The notes: generated from the sequence alone by a model not told the origin. Numbered from the stretch's first letter, positions 12,017 through 22,797 are shown. The stretch: DNA of 64,000 nucleotides from CAWHNT01 sp963830775 (GCA_963830775.1 CAWHNT010000022.1:194166-258165); one strand, 5' to 3'. Numbers and translations are program-made.

Positions 12017-12989
12017 TCAGAAGCGGATGCCGAGGTCCAAGCCGCCCCAGAGGATGCCCTCGTCCCAGTCCGTGTTCCGGAACTGGTAATCGTAGGCCAC
12101 CTTCGGCCGGAAGGTGAAACCGCCCGGCAGGTTGATGTCGAGGGCGAGCTCAGGTCCGGCTACCAGCCCGTCCTGCACGCCTTCGCCATAGACGCCGCCG
12201 AAGTTGGCGCTGAGGCGGGGGCGCACGACGCCAAGAATCCGGCGCGAAGTCGAGGCTGAGCACCGAGCGCCCGGTCAGGCCATCATCCTCGCCGTTGAAG
12301 CTCCAGAAGGCACCCTGCTTCAAGGACAGGCCACCCAGAAAGCCCGGAAGGGCGTTGAACGTCAGCTCCGCCCCGACCAGGTCGTTCACGGTGTCGCCCT
12401 CGTCCTGCTCCTTGAAGTTGTGGCCGTAGACCGGCCCCAGGGAGAAGGTGAAGCGCCCTGTCCTATCCTCCGCCATGCGCGCTGGTGGAGGCGACTCCAC
12501 GGGTGCCGGCGTCGCCACCACCGGCGGGGCCGTACGGGCCGCGGGTGGCGGCTGCGGGATCTCGATCTCGACCCGGCGATTCCGGGCCTCGCGCACGCCG
12601 TCCGCCGTCTGCACGAGCGGATCGGTCTCGCCCTGCGCCACCGTGCTGATGGCACCGCCGGGCACGCCCAGGCGGACGAGCTCGTTTCGGACGGCCTCCA
12701 CCCTGCGCTCCGACAGCCGCTCGTTGTGGGCCACGGAGGCCGAGCGGTCGGCGTGGCCGGCGAGCGCGACGCGGGCAGCACCGGTGCGCTGGAACTCCTG
12801 GGCCGCCTCGCCCACGACGCGCCGGCCGTTCGGGGTCAGCGTTGCCCTGTCGAGTTCGAAGAAGACCAGATATTGCCCCGGGCGTGTAGGGCCCGACACG
12901 GCGTCAACCGCCGGATCATCCGCCCGTTGCGCAAGTGCGGCGGGCGCCGTCATCGTGAGTAGCGACAGTCCGATGAGCAGGCTTCGCAT
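12017..12989 (-). CDS. Outer-membrane protein with N-terminal OmpA domain and C-terminal barrel-like part, one frame break
   Basis: Protein of about 323 residues. A signal peptide (ending PAALA) is followed directly by a peptidoglycan-binding OmpA domain (VFFELDRATLTPNGRRVV, LAGHADRSASVAHNERLSERR, ARNRRVEIEI), a Pro/Ala linker, and a C-terminal part with alternating residues ending in GLDLGIRF, whose last Phe is typical of outer-membrane barrels. One extra base near 12240 splits the barrel part (SLDFAP then VVRPRLSANFGG). A strong ribosome site, AAGGAGGTG, precedes the ATG. The domain order is the reverse of classical OmpA. It converges with the sulfatase gene. Confidence 0.8.
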
Positions 12990-13159
12990 CTCACACCTCC
13001 TTCCGTTCGGGACCGGCTTCCGCCAGTGTCCGCTTGTGCACGTGGGCAGTCAGCGTCGGTGCAGGTCCAGGGTTCCGTCCGACTCGGGACCTCCGGTAGG
13101 CGTGCCCAGCCTGTTGCACCGAAGGCACAGCTGGCTGACCGGCGCATCCCAGGCGGAAG

Positions 13160-13921
13160 CTATGGCCTGGAGACGTCCGCGACTCCCGGGATCGATTGCG
13201 TCGGGCGGTCGAAGCGGCCGTTCAGCCGGTCCACGCCCGCCTGCGGCTTGGCAAGCGGCACGAGGTCCTGCCGCTCCTCGCGCTTCTCAGCCGTGCTGAT
13301 GCCGAGGCGGCGATCACGCTCCTCCGTAAGGCCGGGCTTGATCTCGCCCTCGCGGCTGAACGACCAGGCAAGCTGGGGCTGGCCCAGGGGGAGGCGGTCG
13401 CCCGGCATGCCGGCGTGGCCCGTGTTCCAGGTGTGCCAGGTCTTGCCGTAGCTGTTGATCTTGGTCCGCATCAGCTCCTTCTCGGCCACGGCCGGGATGC
13501 CGGGTGCCACGAGCTGGCCCGAGAGGATCTCGCCATTGTGCGGGTGCCAGTACTGCTTCTCCTCAGCGGGCAGCTCGGAGAACAGGCGCTCGGAGATGAT
13601 GTACTCGATGCCGGTGAGGTTGGCGTCCTTCGTGTTGCCGTCATAGAGCGCGCACTGGGCGAAGTCCTGGTTCACCTGGCGGCAGAAGTGATGGGCCTCG
13701 AACTGCATCTGCGGGTTCTCGGCCATGGGGTGGAAGCCGACGATGTAGACATCGAGCTGGTCCGGCGGTGCGTCGCGCTGGAGCAGCGTGGAGCCTGCTT
13801 CCAGCGCTCGCGTCATCGTGCTTTCGGGCTCGCCGGGCGGGGTCAGGGGCGGGCCGGCCTCCTGGGCTGCGGCAGCTGAGCTCAGCAGCAGGGCAGCGGT
13901 CAGGTGATGGTGCAGGCGCAT
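13160..13921 (-). CDS. DUF1264 (oil-body-associated-protein-like) secreted protein
   Basis: Protein of 253 residues with a signal peptide (MRLHHHLTAALLLSSAAAAQ). The body matches the DUF1264 family, which includes plant oil-body-associated proteins: FEAHHFCRQVNQDFAQCALY, LTGIEYIISERLF, YWHPHNGEILSGQL and NSYGKTWHTWNTGH are characteristic. Function in bacteria is not established. GGGAGGACTT before the ATG serves as ribosome site. It stands alone between the OmpA-like gene and nth; a 170-base gap (12990-13159) before the next gene shows nothing I recognise. Confidence 0.82.
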   Translation of the reverse strand: MRLHHHLTAALLLSSAAAAQEAGPPLTPPGEPESTMTRALEAGSTLLQRDAPPDQLDVYIVGFHPMAENPQMQFEAHHFCRQVNQDFAQCALYDGNTKDANLTGIEYIISERLFSELPAEEKQYWHPHNGEILSGQLVAPGIPAVAEKELMRTKINSYGKTWHTWNTGHAGMPGDRLPLGQPQLAWSFSREGEIKPGLTEERDRRLGISTAEKREERQDLVPLAKPQAGVDRLNGRFDRPTQSIPGVADVSRP

Positions 13922-13981
13922 GGCGAAGTCCTCCCGGGCGTGCGGCCAGAACGCATGCCCGGGAGTCCGGTTCCACCAGGC

Positions 13982-14665
13982 TCAGATCGTCTTGGCGGGA
14001 TAGCGGCAGAGGTCGTTGACGACACAGGCCGCACAGTCGGGCCGCCGGGCCTTGCACACGTAGCGGCCGTGCAGGATCAGCCAGTGGTGGGCGCCGTGCC
14101 GGTAGGCCTCTGGCACCACGGCCAGCAGCCCCTCCTCGACCTCGAGCGGTGTGGCGCCGGGGGCGAGGCCGGTGCGGTTGGCGACCCGGAACACGTGCGT
14201 GTCGACCGCGATCGTGGGCTCGCCGAAGGCCTCGTTGAGGACGACGTTGGCGGTCTTGCGGCCGACGCCGGGCAGGCTCTCCAGGGCCTCGCGCGAGCGC
14301 GGGACCTCGCCGCCGTGCTGCTCGATCAGGATGCGGCTGACGGCGATGACGTTCTTGGCCTTGTTGCGGAAGAGCCCGATCGTCTTGATGTGATCGCGCA
14401 CCGCCTCCTCGCCCAGGGCCAGCATGGCCTCGGGCGTGGGCGCCTTCTCGAACAGGGAGACCGTGGCCCGGTTCACGGAGACATCGGTCGCCTGGGCCGA
14501 GAGCAGGACGGCGATGAGCAGGGTGAAGGGGTTGGCGTAGGTGAGCTCGGTCCGCGGTGCCGGATTGGCGGCCGCGAGGCGGGCGAAGAAGGTCTGGGTC
14601 GCCGCCGGGGACAGGCGGTCGGGACCTTCTGCGGAGACGCTTGGCCGCGCGGTTGCACGAGGCAT
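13982..14665 (-). CDS. nth: Endonuclease III (DNA glycosylase/AP lyase)
   Basis: Base-excision repair enzyme of 227 residues removing oxidised pyrimidines. It contains the helix-hairpin-helix LPGVGRKTANVVL with the catalytic Lys, the catalytic Asp in VDTHVFRV, and the 4Fe-4S cluster Cys set CKARRPDCAACVVNDLC at the C-terminus. I choose ATG 14665 (MPRATARPS); upstream codons in the same frame are shadow of the divergent DUF2244 gene. The divergent nth/DUF2244 arrangement is common in alphaproteobacteria. Confidence 0.95.
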   Translation of the reverse strand: MPRATARPSVSAEGPDRLSPAATQTFFARLAAANPAPRTELTYANPFTLLIAVLLSAQATDVSVNRATVSLFEKAPTPEAMLALGEEAVRDHIKTIGLFRNKAKNVIAVSRILIEQHGGEVPRSREALESLPGVGRKTANVVLNEAFGEPTIAVDTHVFRVANRTGLAPGATPLEVEEGLLAVVPEAYRHGAHHWLILHGRYVCKARRPDCAACVVNDLCRYPAKTI

Positions 14666-14704
14666 ATTAAGTGCCGTCTTCAAGTACGCCGGGTCGACCG
14701 CGCG

Positions 14705-15238
14705 ATGCAGCCGGATGCGGCCGCCTTCGAGGCGGTGCTCTATCCAAACCAGCCCGTCAGCCGGGCAGGGTTTATGGCAGTCATGATCGGGCTGTCCAGC
14801 ATCGTGGCCGGGCTCGGGGTCGGGTTCATGCTGCTGGGCGCCTGGCCGGTGAGCGGCTTTCTGGGGCTCGACGTCGTCCTCATCTACTGGGCCTTCCGCA
14901 GCTGCCGCCGTGCCGGGAGGCGGCGCGAGCTGATCCGACTCGACGATGCCGGCCTCCATGTCCGCCGGATCGATCCCGACGGAGCCGCCACCGACTGGCG
15001 CTTCGAGCCGCATTGGGTTCGTGTCCACATGGACGACCCGCCGCGCCGCGACAGCCTGCTGACCCTGGTCTCGCACGGGCGGCGGCTGGTGATCGGGCTG
15101 TTCCTGACCCCGCAGGAGAGGCTGGAGCTGGCCCACGCCCTCCAACGGGCCCTGCACCGTTACCGCGGCGCGCATAGCCTCAAAGGCCGGCAGGACGCCA
15201 GCGCGGTCGACGTGCCGGCTTGCGGCTCCGGCTCTTGA
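14705..15238 (+). CDS. DUF2244 membrane protein, tail possibly altered by IS insertion
   Basis: Protein of 177 residues with two adjacent hydrophobic segments (FMAVMIGLSSIVAGLGVGF and GFLGLDVVLIYWAF) followed by a soluble domain containing RLDDAGLHVRRIDP and VSHGRRLVIGLFLTPQER, the DUF2244 pattern. Function unknown. The last 25 or so residues (KGRQDASAVDVPACGSGS) do not look like the family, and the frame ends where the IS630 remnant begins, so the native C-terminus may have been replaced. It is divergent from nth, with a 39-base gap. Confidence 0.75.
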   Translation: MQPDAAAFEAVLYPNQPVSRAGFMAVMIGLSSIVAGLGVGFMLLGAWPVSGFLGLDVVLIYWAFRSCRRAGRRRELIRLDDAGLHVRRIDPDGAATDWRFEPHWVRVHMDDPPRRDSLLTLVSHGRRLVIGLFLTPQERLELAHALQRALHRYRGAHSLKGRQDASAVDVPACGSGS

Positions 15239-15661
15239 AGCAGCAGGCCGCGGCTGGCGACATCCGCCTCCTGTTCGGCGACGAGTTCGAAGCTCTGACC
15301 CATCCCTATCTGGCTCATTGCTGGGCCGAGCGCGGCGCTGATCTGCGGATCGAGGCGCGCGGGCAGGCCAGGAGGCGGGCTCTGCTGGGCGTACTCGATC
15401 ATGCCAGCGGCGAACTCGTCGTGATCACCAGTGCTTCCAAGCGCTCGGGCGACTTCGCTGATCTTCTCGCCTGCCTCGACCGCAACTACGGGCCAAAGCC
15501 GCCTCGGGCGAGCCGGCCGTGGTGCTGGTGCTCGATAACGGCCCGATCCACACCAGCAGGGCCAGCACCAAGGCGCTCGCCGCGCGACCCTGGCTCACGG
15601 TCGAGTGGCTGCCCAGGTACGCCCCCGAGCTGAACGACATCGAGCGCTCCTGGCGGAAATA
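15239..15661 (+). mobile_element. Truncated IS630-family transposase remnant
   Basis: The region reads as the catalytic DDE half of an IS630 transposase: a segment around RLLFGDEFEALTHPYLAHCW carries the first Asp, VVLVLDNGPIHTSRAS the second, and LPRYAPELNDIERSWRK the catalytic Glu. The N-terminal helix-turn-helix half is missing and no start or terminal inverted repeats are evident. One missing base near 15490 separates the two readable blocks. The fragment begins where the DUF2244 frame ends. It is a decayed, non-mobile copy. Confidence 0.8.
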
Positions 15662-15903
15662 GGCTGCACGGGCAGAGAAGCCTGCAAGAGGCTGCCATGG
15701 CCTGGACTGCAACCGCCGGAATCTTATGAAAATAGAACGTTCTCTTTATACGCGAACTCGCTCACTTTCTCTACATCTATCGTTGACAAGATACGCTTGC
15801 GGCGTTTTCACTATTAGGGCGAATGCGCACGGGCATGGTCACGCATGGTATATGCGTACCGGAGTGCTCATCCGCAGGGCACCCAAGCTTGACAGAAAAA
15901 ACG
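15662..15903. other. AT-richer intergenic stretch
   Basis: About 240 bases with clearly lower GC than the surroundings, between the IS remnant and the DUF4332-like gene. It contains the palindrome GAACGTTC (15737-15744) and a TTGACA at 15783-15788 without a convincing -10 box at the right spacing. It probably carries the promoter of the downstream gene and may mark DNA that came with the insertion element. No gene is supported in it. Confidence 0.4.
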
Positions 15904-16377
15904 ATGCAGAACCTTGCGGCGGAATTGACAGGACGAACGGCCGGCAATTTTCGCGTCGGCGACAGTCTCCATCTCCTACCGATAAGCAAACTGCGCGGCT
16001 TGACCTCGCCGGTCCGGGCGGTGCTGAAGAGCCGACGCGTCACGACCTGCCAACAGCTGCTCCGGGCGGCATCCCGGGTCGAGGACAGGCTTCGCCTCGC
16101 CAGAGAGACCGGGCTCGACCCCTCGGCTCTTCTCACCCTGGTGCAGCGGGCCGACATGGCCCGTGTGAACGGCATCGGCACCGTGTTCGGACGGATGCTC
16201 GAGGATCTGGGCATCACCGACGTGGCCCTCCTCGCTGCACAGAGGCCGGCCGAGCTCCACGAGCGCCTGCGCCGCTACAACCAGGAGGAGCGAATCGCCC
16301 GCCGCTCGCCCACCCCTGAGGAAGTGACCGAGTGGGTCGATCAGGCGCGCGAGCTGGCACCGCTCATCAGCTATTGA
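15904..16377 (+). CDS. DUF4332-like helix-hairpin-helix protein
   Basis: Protein of about 157 residues if started at ATG 15904 (MQNLAAELTG); an in-frame ATG at 15823 would add 27 residues in AT-rich sequence. The C-terminal two thirds resemble DUF4332: helical repeats with ADMARVNGIGTVFGRMLEDL, a helix-hairpin-helix-like phrase, then TDVALLAAQRPAELHERLRR. Such proteins may bind DNA, but no function is established. No signal peptide or membrane segment. The ribosome site is weak for either start. Confidence 0.6.
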   Translation: MQNLAAELTGRTAGNFRVGDSLHLLPISKLRGLTSPVRAVLKSRRVTTCQQLLRAASRVEDRLRLARETGLDPSALLTLVQRADMARVNGIGTVFGRMLEDLGITDVALLAAQRPAELHERLRRYNQEERIARRSPTPEEVTEWVDQARELAPLISY

Positions 16378-16502
16378 GCCGGGCCACTCCCAACTGGACC
16401 TGAGCGCGGCACGGCGACTGCCGGGGTGGCCGGTCCTGCCTGGCCGCTGTATGACCCGCCGGCTTCCGGGCTGGCCGGAGCATGCTCCGATGGCATGAGC
16501 CG

Positions 16503-18045
16503 ATGCAGGTCGCCCGCGCGGCGTTCACGGTAGGATCGCTTACCCTCCTCTCCCGCCTCACGGGCTTCGCGCGCGACATGCTGATCGCCGCGGCCCTGGG
16601 TGCCGGGCCCGTGGCCGACGCCTTCTTCGTCAGCTTCAAGCTCGCCAACTGCCTGCGCCGCCTGTTCGCCGAGGGCGCCTTCGGGGCCGGGTTCGTTCCC
16701 CTCTTCACCCGTGCCCTGGCCGACGAGGGCCATGCCGCCGCCGCCCGCTTCGCCCGCGATGCCGCCAGTGTCATGCTCGCGATCCTGCTCCCGGTGCTCC
16801 TCCTTGCCGAGCTCTTCATGCCGGCACTGGTGCGCGTGCTGGCCACCGGCTTCGATCCGGGCGGCGAGCGCTATGCCCTGGCGGTGGACCTCAGCCGGGT
16901 CACCTTCCCCTACCTCGCCTGCGTCTCGCTGGCGGCCCTGGCCGGCTCGGTGCTGAACGGCATCGGCCGCTTTGCCGCCGCCGCGGCAGCGCCGGTGCTG
17001 TTGAACCTCACTCTGATCGGCGCCCTGCTGCTGGCTGCCGGGACGGCGCTCACGCCGGTCTGGGCGCTCGCCTGGGGTGTCGCGGCGGCGGGCCTCCTCC
17101 AGCTCCTGTGGCTGCTGGTCTCCACCGCACGCCTGGGCTACCCCTTGCGCCCCGGGAAGGATCCGGCTCGACCACCGCCTGCGCCGGCTCCTGGCCCTCC
17201 TCCTGCCCGGGATCGGCGGTGCCGGCCTCGGGCAGCTGATGGTGCTGGTCAACAGCTGGTTCGCATCGCACCTGCCGGCCGGTGCCGTGGCCCATCTCTT
17301 CTACGCCGACCGGCTGGTCCAGCTCCCGATCGGCCTGATCGGCGTGGCACTGGGCACGGCCCTCCTGCCGGCATTGAGCGGCGCTGCCCGTGCCGGCGAC
17401 AGCGAGGGCGCCCGCACCGTCCTGGGCCGGGCGCTGGCCGCCGCCCTGCTCCTGACCCTCCCGGCGGCCCTGGGCCTCCTGCTCCTGGCCGAGCCCATCA
17501 TCCGCGTCCTCTTCGAGCGCGGCGCCTTCACGCCCGAGGCCACGGCGGCGACCGCGGCCGCCCTCCAGGCGATGGCGATCGGCCTGCCCCCTGCCATCGC
17601 CTCTCGCGATCCTGGCCCCGGCCTACTTCGCCCGCGAGGACACCGGCACGCCGGTCCGCATGGCAGCCCTCAGCCTCGCCGCCAATCTCGGCCTGATCCT
17701 GCTGCTGATCGCACCCCTGGCCGAGGCCGGGATCGCCCTTGCCGGCTCGCTCGCCGCCTGGCTGCATGCCGGCCTCCTCGCCACAGGCCTCGCCCGCCGC
17801 GGCCAGCTCACCTTGAGCGGCCCGTTCGCCCGCGACGTCGGCCGCGCCGTCGCCGCCACCGCCGTGATGGTGGTCCTGCTCCTGGCCCTCCGACCCGCCC
17901 TGACCGGGCTCCACGAAGCGCTGGCGCTCGGCGCCCTGGTGGCCGGCGGCGGCTTGGCGTTCCTGCTTGCGGCTGCCTTCTCGGCGCCTTCCGCGACTGG
18001 CGGCTGCCGGCGCGGTCCCCGGGCGCACGGATCGGAGCGGGCTAG
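16503..18045 (+). CDS. murJ: Lipid II flippase MurJ, three frame breaks
   Basis: Inner-membrane flippase of about 514 residues (14 helices expected) that moves lipid II across the membrane for peptidoglycan synthesis. Family phrases are clear: GSLTLLSRLTGFARDMLIAA at the N-terminus, RRLFAEGAFGAGFVPLF, ALLPALSGAARAGD and LAPAYFAREDTGTPVRMA. Single-base shifts near 17160 (one extra), 17600 (one extra) and 17980 (one missing) split the frame; the protein reads through well once these are allowed. It ends at TAG 18045, overlapping by four bases the stop of the convergent cyclase gene. trpS follows on the same strand beyond that gene. Confidence 0.92.
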
Positions 18046-21000
18046 GCTCCGCTCTCGAAGCCGGCGCCGGCTCGCGTGCTGGCCCCGACCTCGTCGGCCA
18101 GTCTCCTGGCGCCGACGAGATCGGGCTCGTCCAAGCCCTCCGTGAACCAGCCGCAGGCCGGGACGAGGAGGTCGCACGCCTCGTCACGCCGGTCCTGGCT
18201 CGACCACAGCCGGGCGAGGCTCGTCACCGCGCGCAGCTCCCACATCCTCGCACCCTGCTCCCCGGCGATCGCGGCGGCGCGTCGGAAGCAGGATTCCGCC
18301 TCGGCCGAGGCAGGGCCCGACCGTGCCAGCAGCAGCTCGCCTGTGAGACGGTGCAGCTCGGCCTGAAGCCAGCGGCCACCGCTCGCCTCCACCCGTCCCA
18401 ACGCTTCGTGCAGGAGCTCCACGCCGGCGTCGGGACAGCCGGCCCACCCGTAGGCTTGGGCAAGGAGCGGCAGGAAATCAGGCACCCACAGCTCAGCACC
18501 TGTCGCCGTATAGTCGGCGAGACCCCGCCGCATTCGCGCGATGCCCTCCTCGACGCATGCCTTCGCTGGCGAGGGTCCAGCCGCCAACCACGGCACCCAC
18601 CGCTGCCGGAAGCGGAAAGGCATGCTCGGTGGCGAGTGTCGCCAGCTCGTCGACCTCTGCCCGCGCTTCCGGCCCGGCACGGTGGCGGGCGCGGAAGATG
18701 CAGGCCACGCTGAGCGCGTAGGCCAGGGTGTAGGGATGGGCGAGCTTGCGGGCATAGGTGATCGCTTCCGCCATCCTTGCTCGGGCCTGGCGCGGAAATC
18801 CTTGTGCGAAGAGAACGTGGACCAGCCAGAACAGGCAGACCACGCGCGTGTCCAGAGCATACACGAGGGCCGAGCCGCGGTCCCGCCCGGGCTCGTAGAG
18901 GGCCAGCCCCTTCTCCAGATGGGCGCGGCTCTCGGCCAGTCGGCCGAGGTGGTACAAGGCGGAGCCGACGATGCGGTGCCCGGTAACCCGTGCGGCTTCG
19001 TCGCCCCGGTCTTCGGCCAGCTGGAGCAGCTCGGTCGCGGCGTCGTGCGCCACGGTGAGCTCGCCGCGCTGGAAGTGGACGATGAACCGCCCGTAGAGGG
19101 CCGGGAACAGTTCCGGGACGTCGCCCAGCTCGCGACACAGCTCGCGGGCCCGGGCATAGGCGCGGCCTGTCTCCGGCGCCGCGAAGCCCTTGGCGGCGAT
19201 CGACGCCTGCCCCAATGCCAGCTGCAGGGCGAGCTCGCGCCGCTGCCGTTCAGCCCCTCCGGGCAGGTCCGCCAGTGCGTCCAGACCACGGCTCAGGTGC
19301 GCAACCGCCTCCGCCATGGCGGAGCGCCCGAGCGCTCGATCCCCCGCACGCCGCCAATAGTCGACCGCCTTTTCGACGAGCCCGGCCTCGGCACAGTGTC
19401 GGGCCAGGAGCTCCGGCTCGACGTCGGCGGTTTCAGGGGGCTGCTCCTCCAGCACCCGGGCGACATGCGCATGCAGCTCCCGCCGCCGAGTCTGAGCAGG
19501 CTCTCGTGGGCGGCGTCGCGCACCAGCGCGTGCTTGAAGGTGTAGCTCGCCTCGGGCGGCTCACCCCGGGCAAAGACCAGCTCGGCTGCGATCAGCCGGC
19601 CCAGTGCGGCACGCAGCTCGGCTTCCGGCACCGGCGAGATCGCCGCGAGAAGCGGGTAGGCGAACTCGCGCCCAATGCAGGCGGCGACCTGCGCCACCTC
19701 CTTGACCTCCGGCACCCGGTCCAGCCGGGCCATCAGCGAGGCGTGGAGCGAGGCCGGCACCGCCGCCGCGCCGGTCACCGTCGTCCCAGCCTCCAGCACC
19801 GCTCTGGTCAGCTCCTCGACAAACAGGGGCACGCCATCTGTCCGTGCTGCAATCTCGCTCAGCACCTCCGGGGGCAGGCTGCCGTCGCCGGCCAGACGCG
19901 AGACGATCGCTTCGGTCGGGCCGCGGCCGAGGCGGTTGAGGGCCAGCCGCGTCACGCGCGGGTGCCCCCCGAGCGCGGGCTGGCCGTCCGGCCGGCTGGT
20001 CAGGAGCACGAGCACGCGTGCGCCCGCGACCCGGTCGAGGGCCAGCCCGACCAGCTCGAGCGTCGTAGGGTCGGCCCAGTGCGCGTCCTCAAGCACCATC
20101 AGCACCGGCCCGCGGCGGCGTGCGAGGCCCAGGAGCTGCCTGACCAACCCCGCCAGCGTGCGGGCGCGCCGCTGCTGCGAAGTGAGGTCCGACGCGGGAT
20201 AGCGATCGCCTGTGTCGATCCCGAGAAGGGCGGCGACCAGCGGTACCATGCCACCGATCTCACCCGACTCCTCCCCCTGCCGCAGCAGCGCCTCGAGCTT
20301 GTCGAGCCTGGTCGCCTCGGTGTCGGCGGGCTCGAGGCCGGCGGCGAGGCGAAGCTGCTGGGCGACCGGCCACAGCGGGGTGCCGGTGTGGTAGGGCGAG
20401 CACTGGTAGCGCAGAGCGACCTGGCCCTCGCCGTCGACCGCGTCCAGCACCGCCCTGACCAGCCGGGACTTGCCGATACCGGCTTCGCCGACCAGGAGCA
20501 CCGCTTGGCCCTCGCCGGCCAAGGCCTGATGCCAGCGCTCGAGCACGAGCCCCAGCTCCTGCTCGCGCCCGACCATGGGTGCCACCCGGTCCGACCGGCG
20601 GGCCTCGAAGCGGCTCTCGGCACGGCGCTCGCCGGCAATCGCGAAGCACGGCACCGGATGCTCGAACCCCTTGAGAGGGAGTGGGCCGAGCCCGCGCAGC
20701 TCGAACATGTCGCCCAGGAGCCGGCGCGAGCCGTCCGCCACCACCACCGTCCCCGGTGCCGCTGCCTCCTGCAGCCGTGCCGCAAGGTTGGGGGTCTCGC
20801 CGACGACCGCCTCCTCGCGCGAGGCTCCCTCGCCGGCAAGGTCCCCGACCACCACGAGGCCGGTCGCTATGCCCACCCGCGCCGCGAGCGGATTGCCGGC
20901 CGGGGTCGCCAGTCGAGGCACGGCCTCCACGATGCCCAGCCCGGCCCGTACCGCGCGCTCGACGGCGTCCTCGTGTGCTCGGGGCCAGCCGAAATAGGCC

Positions 21001-21417
21001 AGCACGCCGTCGCCCATCAGCTTGGCGACATGACCCTCGAAGCGCGCCACGGCACCCGAGACCGCGTCCTGGTACGCGCGGAGCACGTCCCGCATCTCCT
21101 CCGGGTCGAGCCTGCCCGAGAGGGTGGTGGAGCCGACGAGGTCGGCGAACATGACGGTGAGCTGCCGCCGCTCGGCTTCCCGCGGCCGGACCGAGAGCTC
21201 GGATGGCTCAGGGCCGCGCAGGGCGGCGGGCGCTTGAGGCCTGCAGGGCAGCAATGGCGTCGATCAGCTTCCGCCGATGGCCTACGGCGACAACCCCGAT
21301 CTCCCGCAGGTCCTCCGCCGTGAGGCTTGGGAGGACGTCGCCATCGACCCCGTTCTCGCTGAAAGGCTGTGCGTACTGGCCCAGACCCAGGCCTTCGAGC
21401 CAGCCCGTGATATCCAC
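18042..21417 (-). CDS. SAM domain / class III nucleotide cyclase / AAA ATPase / TPR protein, three frame breaks
   Basis: Very large signalling protein of about 1,120 residues. Domains in order: a SAM domain (MDITGWLEGLGLGQYAQPF, VGHRRKLIDAIAAL, first 65 residues); a class III adenylate/guanylate cyclase domain (TVMFADLVGST and LMGDGVLAYFG hold the two metal-binding Asp); an ATPase with Walker A GEAGIGKSRLV and MVLEDAHWAD; and a long TPR-like helical region to the C-terminus. The reading needs shifts near 21240, 19490 and 18560. It lies opposite to and between murJ and trpS. The SAM-cyclase-ATPase-TPR layout is known from rhizobia and actinobacteria; the input signal is unknown. Confidence 0.85.
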
Positions 21418-21630
21418 GCGCGCGCCTCCCTGGCCGACCTACCCGAGCCGTCCTGGATCGGGAGCCCAACCTGAACTCCCCCGACGCGGACGGCGCAACC
21501 TCAAAGATCGAGCGCCTGGGCATGAAGGAGCGCTCGCCCGTTCCTTCGGCGCTACCCGGCACCGCTTGACGCCCCCACGCCGGCTGTGGTCCACGACCGC
21601 GGCGTTCTCGCCTCCCTGAAAGCCAGCCCC

Positions 21631-22630
21631 ATGCAAGGTCGGATCTTCTCGGGCATCCAGCCCACGAGCGGCATTCATCTCGGCAACTATCTGGGCGCCA
21701 TCCGCAACTGGGTGGTGCAGCAGGACGCCTACGAGTGCATCTACTGCATCGTCGACCAGCATGCGCTGACCGTCGTCCACGATCGGGCGGCGATGCTGGC
21801 CAACACGCGCGAGATGGCGGCAGCACTGCTCGCCTCCGGCATCGATCCGCAGCGCTCGGTGCTGTTCGTGCAGAGCCATGTGCGCGGCCCACGCCCAGCT
21901 CGCCTGGGTGTTCAACTGCGTCACGCCGCTGGGCTGGCTCAACCGGATGACCCAGTTCAAGGAGAAGGCCGGCAAGGACCGCGAGAACGCGCCGGTGGGC
22001 CTCTATGCCTACCCCGTCCTCATGGCGGCCGACATCCTGGCCTACAAGGCCACGCACGTGCCCGTTGGCGACGACCAGAAGCAGCATCTGGAGCTGGCGC
22101 GCGACGTCGCCGGCAGCTTCAACCGCCGCTTCGGGGTCGAGCTCTTCCCGCTGCCCGAGCCCATGATCCTGGGCGAGGCCACGCGCGTCATGTCCTTGCG
22201 CGACGGGACCAGGAAGATGTCGAAGTCGGACCCCTCCGAGCAGTCCAGGATCAGCCTCACCGACGATGCCGATACGATCGCGCTCAAGATCCGGCGGGCG
22301 AAGTCGGACAGCATCATGGGCATCTCCTACGAGCCCGAGACCCGGCCCGAGGCCTCGAACCTGCTCACGATCTACGCGGCTCTCCTGGACCGGCCGCGGG
22401 CGGAGGTGCAGGCCGAGCTGGCGGAGACCTCGTTCGCCGACTTCAAGACCCGCCTCTCCGAGATCGCGGTGGAGCGGCTGGCGCCCATCGCCACCGAGAT
22501 GCGGAAGCTGATGGCCGATCCCGGCCATCTCGACCGCATCCTCCTCGAGGGTGCGCAGCGCGCGGAGGCGATCGCGGCGCCGATCCTGGGCGAGGCCTAC
22601 GAGACGGTGGGATTCCTGCCGCGGGCATGA
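21631..22630 (+). CDS. trpS: Tryptophanyl-tRNA synthetase, one frame break
   Basis: Class Ic aminoacyl-tRNA synthetase of about 332 residues. The HIGH-type motif is TSGIHLGNYLGA near the N-terminus and the KMSKS loop reads RKMSKSDPSE; DHALTV-type (DQHALTV) and GDDQKQHLELARD phrases are conserved. One extra base near 21890 separates FVQSHVRG from HAQLAWVFNCVTP. I start at ATG 21631 (MQGRIFSGIQ); an ATG 45 bases upstream adds non-family residues. murJ and trpS are often neighbours in this group; here the cyclase gene separates them. Confidence 0.95.
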
Positions 22631-22797
22631 GGGCAGCGTCGTCCTTGACAGGCGCATAAGCCGGGGCGAAGACTTCGGCACAATTGGCCGCTTGAGCCAG
22701 TGTTGCCCGGAAGGGCGGCTCTCCCTCAGTTCGTTCGGTCTTGGACGCCGTCGGGGCCGCTGGTCGGGAGCGACGAGCAGAGGCAGGCGAACGCAGG

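Noticed and set aside
15737..15744. GAACGTTC as an SOS (LexA) box.
   Set aside because: The alphaproteobacterial LexA site is a direct repeat, GTTC N7 GTTC; this short palindrome does not match.
22645..22680. TTGACA at 22645 as the promoter of the srf-like operon.
   Set aside because: No acceptable -10 box at 16-18 bases; a single -35 match in high-GC DNA is not enough.
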